Below, one piece after another: positions 7,564-14,664 of a DNA stretch of 26,246 bases. Every line of letters begins with the position of its first letter. Position 1 is the stretch's first letter. Made by a program: the position numbers and the translations under genes. Under the pieces are notes generated by a model. That model was given only the letters and a program-made list of their open reading frames with translations, was not told where the DNA came from and made no database searches. The stretch lies in NCBI GenBank assembly GCA_002170485.2, contig NHDZ02000054.1, positions 1 through 26,246 of the forward strand, in the 5' to 3' direction. This DNA is from MED660 sp002691025 (GTDB lineage: Bacteria; Myxococcota_A; UBA9160; UBA4427).

Positions 7564-8685
7564 TCAGTTCACCCGGTAGCGCGGGCTTCTCTTGACGTGG
7601 TCGGAATTGATGTCGATCAGGGTCTGGGTGGCCTCTCGGGCCACATCCATTCCGGGGACCTCATCGTTTTCACGGGAGAGTTCGTCCATGTCCACCCATT
7701 GTCCGTAGACGTGACGCGTTCTCTCGGTGATGATTCCNGCATTGAAAAGCGTCTTGATGAGAACCCGGAAGATATTGGTATTGTTGGTCATGTTCTCGCG
7801 CCGGTCCTCATCACCGAAAGCCTCCATGACCGCTGAACGGACCCATTTCCAGTCAAGACCGAATTCTTTNTAGATGTCCTGCTTCTGTTCTGCGTTGACG
7901 AGATTGAAGAGCAGGACCTGAAAGCACTGCGCGGCCCAGTCCTCGACGTCGTCGTGCTCCTGGTCGCTGAGCTTGGGAATGGTCGCATCNGCCCAGATCT
8001 TTCCGAATTTATGATGGGCAGCTTCGTCCGCCATGGTAAAGCGCACCAGGTTGCGAAGCGTCGGGTCGTGGGTGTCTCGCTGGATCATCCCGAAGGCGCC
8101 CATGGCGAGACCTTCGATGAGAAGCTGCATGCCCACGAGTTTCTTGTAGACCACGCCCGGACGGACGATGTCGGTCAGCAGGTTTCGGACCGTGCTGCCN
8201 GAGGCCAGNGGGGTACCCCAACGCGAACCGATGTAGCGGGAGAACCCCGCCACGTGACGCGCTTCTTCCCGGGCTTGATTCGCCGCGTATTCCTGGGCCC
8301 CGGGGTCGCGAAGGATGGANGTCAAGGCNGCNGAGAGNGAGAGGGCNCCTTGTTCACCGTGNAGAATGGTGGAGAGGATGAAGCGAGTNCCTTGATTTGC
8401 GATGCGGACNTTCTGNTGTTCGTCGAGNTTGTCCGCCACNGCNGTCTGGAGTTCGATGCAGAACNCCCTNGGCATGATGGTTTCCTCATCGAGGTTGAGN
8501 TTGTCTTTNTCGAAGTCCACGTACCGGGNATCCGTGGGATCCCAGAAGTGCTCGGCGGTGCCGGAGATGATCCGATCGAAATCCTGGGATCTCTCTGCGT
8601 AGCGATTCACTTCGACGAGTGCTTCGAAGTCGTCTCGGTCGACGGTGTCATAGGCCGGGTCGTAATTGATGATCTTGTCAGCCAT
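7564..8685 (-). CDS. Ferritin-like diiron protein (putative oxygenase/desaturase-like)
   Basis: A 373-residue helical protein with a diiron ligand pattern of the ribonucleotide-reductase-R2/desaturase type: E111 in HGEQ, E141 and H144 in EEARH, E191 in LLIEGLAMGAFG, and E221 with H224 in DEAAHHKFG. The two ExxH motifs about 80 residues apart, each paired with another Glu, are the usual carboxylate-bridged diiron set. EExRH is shared with acyl-ACP desaturases, but overall I cannot match it to a named enzyme; R2-like oxidases and AurF-type N-oxygenases are alternatives. ATG 8685 has GGGAG seven bases upstream. It is the first gene of the operon and lies behind a strong promoter. More than 25 N bases, densest over residues 50-125, limit motif reading, including E111. 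Confidence 0.78.
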   Translation of the reverse strand: MADKIINYDPAYDTVDRDDFEALVEVNRYAERSQDFDRIISGTAEHFWDPTDXRYVDFXKDXLNLDEETIMXRXFCIELQXXVADXLDEXQXVRIANQXTRFILSTIXHGEQXALXLXXALXSILRDPGAQEYAANQAREEARHVAGFSRYIGSRWGTXLAXGSTVRNLLTDIVRPGVVYKKLVGMQLLIEGLAMGAFGMIQRDTHDPTLRNLVRFTMADEAAHHKFGKIWXDATIPKLSDQEHDDVEDWAAQCFQVLLFNLVNAEQKQDIXKEFGLDWKWVRSAVMEAFGDEDRRENMTNNTNIFRVLIKTLFNXGIITERTRHVYGQWVDMDELSRENDEVPGMDVAREATQTLIDINSDHVKRSPRYRVN

Positions 8686-8725
8686 GTCGGTGCTCCCTCT
8701 TCTTCAGCCAAATGCCAGAGAAACC

Positions 8726-8754
8726 ATTGTATACAAGAATGACAAAGGTGTCAT
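8726..8754 (-). promoter_or_regulatory. Sigma70-like promoter of the diiron operon
   Basis: Reading the minus strand, a -35 box ATGACA (plus positions 8749-8754, five of six matches to consensus) is separated by exactly 17 bases from a -10 box TACAAT (8726-8731, five of six). The distance to the start codon at 8685 is about 40 bases, with a ribosome site between. It is the best promoter match I found in the window. Confidence 0.65.
8727..8736. promoter_or_regulatory. Palindrome TTGTATACAA over the -10 box
   Basis: A perfect 10-base palindrome that covers most of the -10 element of the diiron-operon promoter. Its GT-AT-AC core resembles operators of FadR-type GntR regulators, but no such regulator is in the window. 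A repressor site is inferred from position and symmetry only. Confidence 0.45.
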
Positions 8755-8755
8755 T
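8738..8755. promoter_or_regulatory. Inverted repeat AATGACA-4-TGTCATT over the -35 box
   Basis: Two perfect 7-base arms (8738-8744 and 8749-8755) separated by AAGG. One arm contains the -35 box of the minus-strand promoter. With the adjacent TTGTATACAA, this makes 29 bases of almost continuous dyad symmetry, which looks like one or two operator sites. The binding protein is unknown. Confidence 0.5.
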
Positions 8756-8890
8756 TGCTGACATTATCTTCACCGCCAGAAGGGGCTACAACTCCATCGG
8801 AATGATCGACCGGGTGTATGGGTGCCGCTTTTCGGGCGTGGGTTCGTTGAGAGATCGAAGTTGGTTTGTGGAATTGGGGGAGGGAGAGGG

Positions 8891-9352
8891 ATGCTTTTAA
8901 TCCGGAGTGCGGCTCGGGCTCTGATTGTGCGTGACGGGCGAGTTTTGCTGACGCGCTGCGTGTACGAAGGATCAGAGTTCTATCTGTTGCCCGGGGGTGG
9001 TCAAAATCCCGGCGAAAGCCTTCGGCAGACCGTGGCTCGGGAGTGTCGAGAGGAAATCGATACCGAGGTGGAGGTCGGTGCACTGCGTTTCGTGCGAGAC
9101 TACATCCCCTCGGAAGCCGGCTTTTCCTATCTGTCTGAAGCCCCTCATCAAGTGGAACACATCTTCGAGTGTCAGGTTCCAGAGGGGTACCGGCCCGGCG
9201 GAGGAGTCGAGCCGGATTCAACCCAGGTGGGGGTGGAATGGGTGGAGATAGACCGTGTGCCTGGTATTCGCGTCTACCCGGGCTGGCTCATGACAGCGCT
9301 GCAGGCGGAAGACCCGGACTCGTTGCCCGTGTATCAGGGTGACGCCGAGTGA
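8891..9352 (+). CDS. NUDIX hydrolase
   Basis: A 153-residue NUDIX protein. The box is complete over its core: GGGQNPGE, then seven residues, then RECREEI (roughly 35-57), with the usual final glycine position occupied by Asp-Thr. Such enzymes hydrolyse nucleoside diphosphates linked to another group; the specific substrate cannot be told. ATG 8891 is preceded by a purine-rich GGAGGGAGAGGG site and begins right at the first beta strand (LLIRSAARALIV). An in-frame start at 8822 would add a poorly supported leader. The gene diverges from the diiron operon with a 205-base shared upstream region and converges with an aminotransferase gene, leaving 28 bases. Confidence 0.85.
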   Translation: MLLIRSAARALIVRDGRVLLTRCVYEGSEFYLLPGGGQNPGESLRQTVARECREEIDTEVEVGALRFVRDYIPSEAGFSYLSEAPHQVEHIFECQVPEGYRPGGGVEPDSTQVGVEWVEIDRVPGIRVYPGWLMTALQAEDPDSLPVYQGDAE

Positions 9353-9380
9353 TGGGGAAGGCGTGGTCTGTGGCCCTCGA

Positions 9381-10553
9381 CTAGCTTCGGGATTCTAGAG
9401 CGAGGACCATGCGATCGATGACCTCCTGGAGGATTTCCCGCGATGTGGCGAAATTCAGCCGAGCGAAGTCCTTGAAGTCCGCCCCGAAATTGCTGCCTTC
9501 GGAGAGAGCCACACGTCCGTGCCGGATGAAGAACTCCGCCGGAGCATCGTCCAGGCCCAGTTGGCTGCAGTCCAGCCACGCGAGGTAGGTGGCGTCGGGT
9601 TTGTGGTAGACGATCTCGGGAATGCGCGCGGTCAGCTCCTTCAGGAGGTAATCCCGGTTTGATTCAAGATGCGCACGCACCTCGTCGAGCCAGGGCTCGC
9701 CTTCACGCCATGCGACGATGGAGGCATAGAGACCCAGGATGCCCATTCCGCCTCGAATGTGCCGAGGCAGAGACGTATTGAAGCGTCGCCGCAGAGCCGG
9801 GGCTCCGAAATGGGCGATGGCGCATCGCAGCCCCGGAATGTTGAAGGCCTTGCTGGCGGAAGAAAGCGTGATGGTTTTGGCCGCGATCTCGGGCGAAAGG
9901 CTCGCGAAGGGAATGTGTTTCTTTCCGTCGAAAAGCAGATCGGCGTGGATTTCGTCGGAAATCACGACGAGATCGTTTCGTAGCGCAAAATCAGCCAGCC
10001 CTTCCAGTTCACTCCGTGTGTAGGCGCGGCCCGAGGGATTGTGGGGATTGCAAAGCAGGAAGACGCGCAGCGAGGGGTCGGAGAGTTGGCCCAGTGCGTC
10101 GAAGTCGATCTCCCAGCCTGTGCTTGATTGCTGGAGTGGATTGTCCGCGAGGCGCATGCCCGAGTCCTCCACCGAGTGCAAAAAGGGAGGATAGATCGGG
10201 GTCTGGACCACGATTCCCTCGCCCTGGCTGGCGAAGCTATGCAGGCCAAGGTAGATCCCCTGGACCACTTCGCTCAGGATCTCGATTTCGCGCGGTTCGA
10301 TGTTCCAATCGAAATGCGTCGACATCCGCTCAGAAAAAACCTCTCTGAGTCCCGTGGTCGACGGATGGATCGGATACCCGATATCGCTGCTTTCAATGGC
10401 TTGATCGAGATAGCGGCGGATGGGGGGGGCAAGGGGGAAGTCCATTTCGGCCACCCAGGCCGGAAGAACATCGGCCGGATACGAATTCCACTTTTCGCTC
10501 TTTCGGTCGCGCAGAGCCTCTGGGCTCAGTCCTTCAAGTTGGGCAATCGGCAT
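9381..10553 (-). CDS. PatB/MalY-type pyridoxal-phosphate aminotransferase or C-S lyase
   Basis: A 390-residue fold-type I PLP enzyme. SEKWNSYPADVLPAWVAEMDF at the N-terminus is the hallmark of the MalY/PatB group, many of which are cystathionine beta-lyases and some aminotransferases. The PLP-binding asparagine lies in NPHNPSGR, the cofactor-contacting Asp in ISDEIHADL and the Schiff-base lysine in SSASKAFNIPGL. C-terminal RLNFATS supplies the carboxylate-binding Arg. Cystathionine to homocysteine conversion is the likeliest role, but the sequence alone does not separate lyase from aminotransferase. ATG 10553 fits the family N-terminus; the open frame continues to 11204 opposite lpdA, which is a shadow. 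The gene stands alone, divergent from lpdA. Confidence 0.87.
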   Translation of the reverse strand: MPIAQLEGLSPEALRDRKSEKWNSYPADVLPAWVAEMDFPLAPPIRRYLDQAIESSDIGYPIHPSTTGLREVFSERMSTHFDWNIEPREIEILSEVVQGIYLGLHSFASQGEGIVVQTPIYPPFLHSVEDSGMRLADNPLQQSSTGWEIDFDALGQLSDPSLRVFLLCNPHNPSGRAYTRSELEGLADFALRNDLVVISDEIHADLLFDGKKHIPFASLSPEIAAKTITLSSASKAFNIPGLRCAIAHFGAPALRRRFNTSLPRHIRGGMGILGLYASIVAWREGEPWLDEVRAHLESNRDYLLKELTARIPEIVYHKPDATYLAWLDCSQLGLDDAPAEFFIRHGRVALSEGSNFGADFKDFARLNFATSREILQEVIDRMVLALESRS

Positions 10554-10658
10554 GGGGTCTCTTTCGCAGGGCGGAAAAAGGGGAAGGGGTGCACAATAGC
10601 CGAGTTCGGTATGCGCTACAGCCGGTGTCAGACTAGACTGAACGCCAGAAGAGTTTGC

Positions 10659-10682
10659 GCCGCGGCCCGGGACGGCCGCGGC
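10659..10682 (+). promoter_or_regulatory. Strong GC hairpin in the lpdA leader
   Basis: GCCGCGGCC (10659-10667) pairs perfectly with GGCCGCGGC (10674-10682) around a six-base loop CGGGAC. It ends one base before the purine-rich ribosome site AGGGGAGG (10683-10690) of lpdA. No T-tract follows, so it is not an intrinsic terminator for lpdA. It could affect translation initiation, transcript stability or both. Confidence 0.5.
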
Positions 10683-10701
10683 AGGGGAGGCACCGAAGAG
10701 T

Positions 10702-12105
10702 ATGGCTGGAACATCGTATGACCTGGTGGTGATCGGAGGGGGCCCGGGGGGGTATCCCGCGGCCATCCGGGCTCGCCAACTCGGAAAAAGCGTGGCGCTG
10801 GTGGAGCGTGAACATCTTGGTGGAATCTGTCTGAATTGGGGCTGTATTCCCACCAAGGCTCTTTTGCGTTCCGCTGAGGTGGGGGATCTCCTGTCGAGGC
10901 TCGATGAGTTCGGTTTTTCGGCTTCGGAGATCGAGTTCGATGTGGCAAAAATAGTCAAGCGTTCCCGCAAGGTCTCGAAGAGGTTGGCGACAGGCGTGAA
11001 GGCGCTGCTCAAAAAGAATGAAGTCGATGTGTTTGACGGGCTGGCCCGGTTGGACGGAGCGGGCCGCGTGGTGGTCGAAAAAGAGGGTGAAGTCTCCGCT
11101 GAGCTTGCGGCGGGAAGTATCGTGATTGCGACCGGAGCTCGAGCTCGCTCGCTTCCCGGTTTGGAGCCCGATGGCAAACTCGTCTGGTCGTACAAGGAAG
11201 CCATGGTGCCCGAGGAATTGCCGGGTTCTCTTCTGGTGGTCGGGTCGGGCGCGATTGGGATGGAGTTCGCCAGCTTCTATCGTGATCTGGGTACAGAAGT
11301 GACCGTGGTCGAAGTGGAGGACCGGATCCTCCCTGTGGAAGATGCCGAGATTTCGGCTCAGGCCCGCAAGCAGATCGAGCGACGGGGCATTCAGATCATG
11401 ACTTCGGCCAGTGTCTCGGCGCTCGAGCGTGGCGAGGACAATGTGGTGGCTCAGATTGAACGGGCCGACGAAGATCCCGTGTCGCTCACCGTGGATCGGG
11501 TCATCCTGGCTGTGGGGATCACGGGCAATGTGGAAGACCTGGGTCTTGAAACGACGCAAGCCCAGATTGACCGGGGCCATATCGTCACGAACGAGTGGTG
11601 TGAAACCGCAGAGGCAGGGGTGTATGCGGTGGGGGATGTGTCCGGTGCGCCCTGGTTGGCCCACAAGGCCACGCATGAGGGGGTTCTGGCGGCTGAGCGT
11701 ATTGCGGGCTTCGAGGGGGCCCACCCCCTGGTGATGGAACGCGTCCCGGGTTGTACCTATTGCCGTCCCCAGATTGCGAGCGTCGGGTTGACGGAAGCCG
11801 CGGCCGAGGAGAAGGGGCATCGCGTTCGGGTCGGGCGCTTTCCTTTTGTCGGGAACGGAAAGGCGATTGCCCTGGGTGAGTCGGATGGGCTGGTGAAGAC
11901 GGTTTTTGATAGTGAGACGGGAGAGTTGCTCGGTGCCCATATGGTCGGCGCGGAAGTGACGGAACTGATTCAGGGGTTCGTGGTGGCGATGAATCTGGAG
12001 ACCACGGAAGCGGAGCTGATGCAGACGGTTTTCGCACACCCGACGTTGTCGGAGGCCATGCACGAATCCGTTCTGGCGGCCTACGACAGGGCGATCCACA
12101 TTTGA
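10702..12105 (+). CDS. lpdA: Dihydrolipoamide dehydrogenase (E3)
   Basis: A 467-residue flavoprotein that reoxidises dihydrolipoyl groups on E2 (and GcvH) with NAD+. Visible are the N-terminal FAD motif GGGPGG (12-17), the redox-active disulphide C43/C48 in GICLNWGCIPTK, the NAD-binding VVGSGAIGMEFASFY, the second FAD segment YAVGDVSG, and the C-terminal HPTLSE with the catalytic H446/E451 pair. Length is normal for the family. ATG 10702 follows GGGGAGG. The stop overlaps the lipA start as TTGA. Being apart from aceE-aceF, it may serve several complexes, including the one containing the second E2 at 22.2 kb. Confidence 0.95.
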   Translation: MAGTSYDLVVIGGGPGGYPAAIRARQLGKSVALVEREHLGGICLNWGCIPTKALLRSAEVGDLLSRLDEFGFSASEIEFDVAKIVKRSRKVSKRLATGVKALLKKNEVDVFDGLARLDGAGRVVVEKEGEVSAELAAGSIVIATGARARSLPGLEPDGKLVWSYKEAMVPEELPGSLLVVGSGAIGMEFASFYRDLGTEVTVVEVEDRILPVEDAEISAQARKQIERRGIQIMTSASVSALERGEDNVVAQIERADEDPVSLTVDRVILAVGITGNVEDLGLETTQAQIDRGHIVTNEWCETAEAGVYAVGDVSGAPWLAHKATHEGVLAAERIAGFEGAHPLVMERVPGCTYCRPQIASVGLTEAAAEEKGHRVRVGRFPFVGNGKAIALGESDGLVKTVFDSETGELLGAHMVGAEVTELIQGFVVAMNLETTEAELMQTVFAHPTLSEAMHESVLAAYDRAIHI

Positions 12106-13046
12106 GCGGGGGATCGAATCTCCTGCCGCCGGAGTCGGCCCAGTCGGCGAAGCGTTCAGACCAGGCTGTGACGTCCAATGTGAAGTCCAAGCCGCCCTGG
12201 CTTCGGGTGCGCCTGCGTAACCACGGCGTGGTGGAGGAAACCCGGGCCCTGGTCAGGGAGAAGGGTCTGAACACGGTCTGTGAAGAAGCGGCTTGCCCGA
12301 ACCTTCCGGAGTGTTGGTCCAAGCGTCACGCCACCGTCATGATCCTGGGCAGTATATGCACTCGGGCTTGTGCTTTCTGCAACGTCGCTACGGGTCGTCC
12401 CAATCCAGTGGACCACGATGAGCCGGCCCGGCTTGCGGAGACCGTATCCAGCCTCAATCTGGCGCATGTGGTGATTACGTCCGTGGATCGAGATGATCTG
12501 CCCGACGGAGGCGCCTCCCAGTTCGTGGCCTGCATCGAGGCCATCCGGTCTGAGTCTCCGGAGACCACCATTGAGATCCTGACGCCGGATTTCCGCAGGC
12601 AACCGCATGTCCTGGGTTCAATCATGGAGGCGGGCCCGGATGTGTTCAATCACAATCTGGAGACGGTGCCCGGCCTCTATCGTCGAGTTCGGCCGGGAGC
12701 TTCATACGAACACTCGCTGTCCATCCTGAAGGAGGCCCGGGCGCTGTCTTCGAGTGTATTCACCAAGTCGGGCATCATGCTTGGGCTGGGTGAGACGCGA
12801 AGTGAGGTTCTCTCGCTGATGGACGATTTGCGCCGTTCGGAGGTGGACTTCATGACGATTGGCCAGTATCTCAGGCCGACTCCACGGCATATTGCGGTGG
12901 CTCGCTATGTCGAGCCCCCGGAATTTGAAGACTTCGCGCGAGAGGCCGAGTCGCGGGGCTTCTCGCTGGTTTCCTCTTCGCCCCTGACCCGCTCTTCGTA
13001 TCACGCCGGCGATGACTTCAAGAAGCTTCAGGCCGCTCGGGGTTGA
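12102..13046 (+). CDS. lipA: Lipoyl synthase
   Basis: A 314-residue radical-SAM enzyme that inserts two sulphurs into octanoyl-lysine on E2 and GcvH proteins. Both iron-sulphur sites are intact: the auxiliary cluster CEEAACPNLPEC (C60, C65, C71) with its serine ligand in the C-terminal RSSYHA, and the radical-SAM CTRACAFC (C86, C90, C93). The start is TTG at 12102 overlapping the lpdA stop by four bases, implying coupling. The first 30 residues are poorly conserved, so a later start cannot be ruled out. LipB, which supplies its substrate, is encoded 10.5 kb downstream. Confidence 0.95.
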   Translation: MSGGSNLLPPESAQSAKRSDQAVTSNVKSKPPWLRVRLRNHGVVEETRALVREKGLNTVCEEAACPNLPECWSKRHATVMILGSICTRACAFCNVATGRPNPVDHDEPARLAETVSSLNLAHVVITSVDRDDLPDGGASQFVACIEAIRSESPETTIEILTPDFRRQPHVLGSIMEAGPDVFNHNLETVPGLYRRVRPGASYEHSLSILKEARALSSSVFTKSGIMLGLGETRSEVLSLMDDLRRSEVDFMTIGQYLRPTPRHIAVARYVEPPEFEDFAREAESRGFSLVSSSPLTRSSYHAGDDFKKLQAARG

Positions 13047-13052
13047 TTGCGG

Positions 13053-14204
13053 CTAAGGGGTCCCGCTCTCTTTCTTGAGCGCGCTTCTTTCTGTGTACCA
13101 ATCAATGGTTTCGTCCACCTCGTTGCGTTCGGCTTCCAGAAAGCGTTCCACTGCGGCGGAAAGGCGCGGGTCTCGAAGGAAGTGGGCACTGTAGGTGGGT
13201 TGCGCATCGAAGCCGCGGAGTTGCTTGTAGGCTCCGCCTGCCCCGGGTTCGAAGCGCATGATCCCATGATCGATGCAGTGCTCAACGGCTGCGTAGTAGC
13301 AGACGTTGAAATGGAGGTACCGGAGCTCCTCTGTGGCTCCCCAGTAGCGACCGTAGAGCGTATCTCCCTTGAGTACGTTGAATGTGCCGCCGATGTATTC
13401 GTCGCCGCGTCGAGCCACGATGAAGACGAGTCTCTTCCGGAAGCGGTCGCGAAGGAGTTCGAAGAGCGGGAAGTTGAGGTACTGCCTTCCGTACGGATTG
13501 TGGCGAATGGTCGAAAGGTAGAATTCGTACATGGGGGCAAAAAGTGAATCCGGGATGGCGTCTCCGACGTGGGTCTCGATGACGACTCCCTGTTTATCGA
13601 GTTCTCTTCTTTCTCGACGGATCTGGTTTCTCCGCTTGCTCCGAAAGCGCTGCAGGTAGTCTTCGAAGTCGGTGTAGCCCTCGTTGAGCCAGTGGTACTG
13701 GAGTCCGGATCGGGTGAGATAGCCCAGTCCTTCCAGGGCTTCGATTTCATCATTGCGACAGAAGTTGACGTGGACTCCCGATAGCTCATTGCCGACGCAG
13801 GTGTCTCGCAGACATTGTCCGAGATACTCAAGCCAGCGCGGGCGGTCGGCGTCCGGTGCAACCAGGAAGCGCCCGCCGGTGACGGGCGTGAAGGGAATGG
13901 CGGTGAGCATCTTGGGGTAGTACGGGATGCCGGCATTCTCCGACGCCTGAGCCCAGCCCCAGTCGAATACGAACTCTCCATCGCTGTGTTGCTTGAGGTA
14001 GAGGGGGCAGGCCGCGACCAGTCGACCCTCTTCGCGGATCAGCAGGGGACGCGCATCCCAGCCTGTTCTTGGAGAGACGTTCCCTGCTTCTTCCAGGGAG
14101 GCCAACCACTCCCATTCGAGAAAGGGCGACTCCTCCCCGACCAGATGGTTCCATTCGTTTGCGGGGATGGAGGCGATGCCCTCAGCCAATTCGTACTCGC
14201 TCAT
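13053..14204 (-). CDS. FemAB-like GNAT-fold transferase (DUF482/PF04339-type)
   Basis: A 383-residue protein I recognise as the DUF482 FemAB-like family by its overall pattern: ESPFLEWEWLASLE near the N-terminus, ACPLYLKQHSDGEFVFDW, then FRSKRRNQIRRERRE, GRYWGA and a late RFEPGAGGAYKQLRGF. The fold is that of FemX/GNAT transferases, some of which use aminoacyl-tRNA as donor; the substrate of this family is unknown to me. No signal peptide is seen. ATG 14204 fits the family N-terminus but has only a weak ribosome site; the frame continues to 14429 opposite clpS. It diverges from clpS-clpA with 112 bases between start codons and converges with lipA, leaving six bases. Confidence 0.82.
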   Translation of the reverse strand: MSEYELAEGIASIPANEWNHLVGEESPFLEWEWLASLEEAGNVSPRTGWDARPLLIREEGRLVAACPLYLKQHSDGEFVFDWGWAQASENAGIPYYPKMLTAIPFTPVTGGRFLVAPDADRPRWLEYLGQCLRDTCVGNELSGVHVNFCRNDEIEALEGLGYLTRSGLQYHWLNEGYTDFEDYLQRFRSKRRNQIRRERRELDKQGVVIETHVGDAIPDSLFAPMYEFYLSTIRHNPYGRQYLNFPLFELLRDRFRKRLVFIVARRGDEYIGGTFNVLKGDTLYGRYWGATEELRYLHFNVCYYAAVEHCIDHGIMRFEPGAGGAYKQLRGFDAQPTYSAHFLRDPRLSAAVERFLEAERNEVDETIDWYTERSALKKESGTP

Positions 14205-14316
14205 GCTGGTGAGTCTACCCCGAAAGCTTCGCTCTGCCGCGCGGCAAAACGATTCTGAGTGGCTAGACTTGAGAGACGAACACGACGTATCTGTACGTGG
14301 GAGCAGTGAAGGCGCA

Positions 14317-14664
14317 ATGACACCTCCGGGCGATTCAACGGGCGGCAGTGGGAATACCGGAAACCTCGACGGCGAAGGCGAAGTCCTTACTCGGACGAAC
14401 AAAAAAGTCGCGCGTCCGGATAAGTACAAGGTGCTTCTTTATAACGACGACTTTACGCCCATGGAATTTGTGGTTTCGATCCTGGAAAAGATCTTCGGGA
14501 AGGGCCCTTCCGCTGCCACTCATATCATGCTCCAGATCCATCGAACCGGACTGGGGGTGGCGGGTGTCTATCTTCTGGAAGTCGCGGAGACCAAGGTGGC
14601 AGCGGTCCACCAGGCTGCGGGGCAACGCGGGTATCCGCTTCGTGCGGGGGTGGAGAAGGAATGA
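14317..14664 (+). CDS. clpS: ATP-dependent Clp protease adaptor ClpS
   Basis: A 115-residue adaptor with the defining N-degron pocket residues: VLLYNDDFTPMEFVVSIL (about 38-56), the Asn-Asp-Asp that holds the free alpha-amino group and the Met at the pocket gate. THIMLQIHRTGLGVAG follows as in E. coli ClpS. The first 35 residues are a Gly/Ser/Asp-rich flexible tail, as in other ClpS proteins. ATG 14317 is taken because it gives the family length and has GAAGG five bases upstream; the open frame continues to 14167. It delivers proteins with bulky N-terminal residues to ClpA, whose gene overlaps its stop as ATGA. Confidence 0.94.
   Translation: MTPPGDSTGGSGNTGNLDGEGEVLTRTNKKVARPDKYKVLLYNDDFTPMEFVVSILEKIFGKGPSAATHIMLQIHRTGLGVAGVYLLEVAETKVAAVHQAAGQRGYPLRAGVEKE

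Noticed and set aside
9381..11204. A 607-codon minus-strand frame as one protein
   Set aside because: Only 9381-10553 matches the PatB/MalY family; the upstream part is antisense to the start of lpdA and shows no protein-like conservation.
10633..12099. A 488-codon minus-strand open frame
   Set aside because: Lies wholly antisense to lpdA, which has every expected motif; its composition is a shadow rich in His, Arg and Pro.
13053..14429. Longer FemAB-like protein starting at 14429
   Set aside because: The extra 75 residues are low-complexity and antisense to the start of clpS; ATG 14204 matches the family N-terminus.
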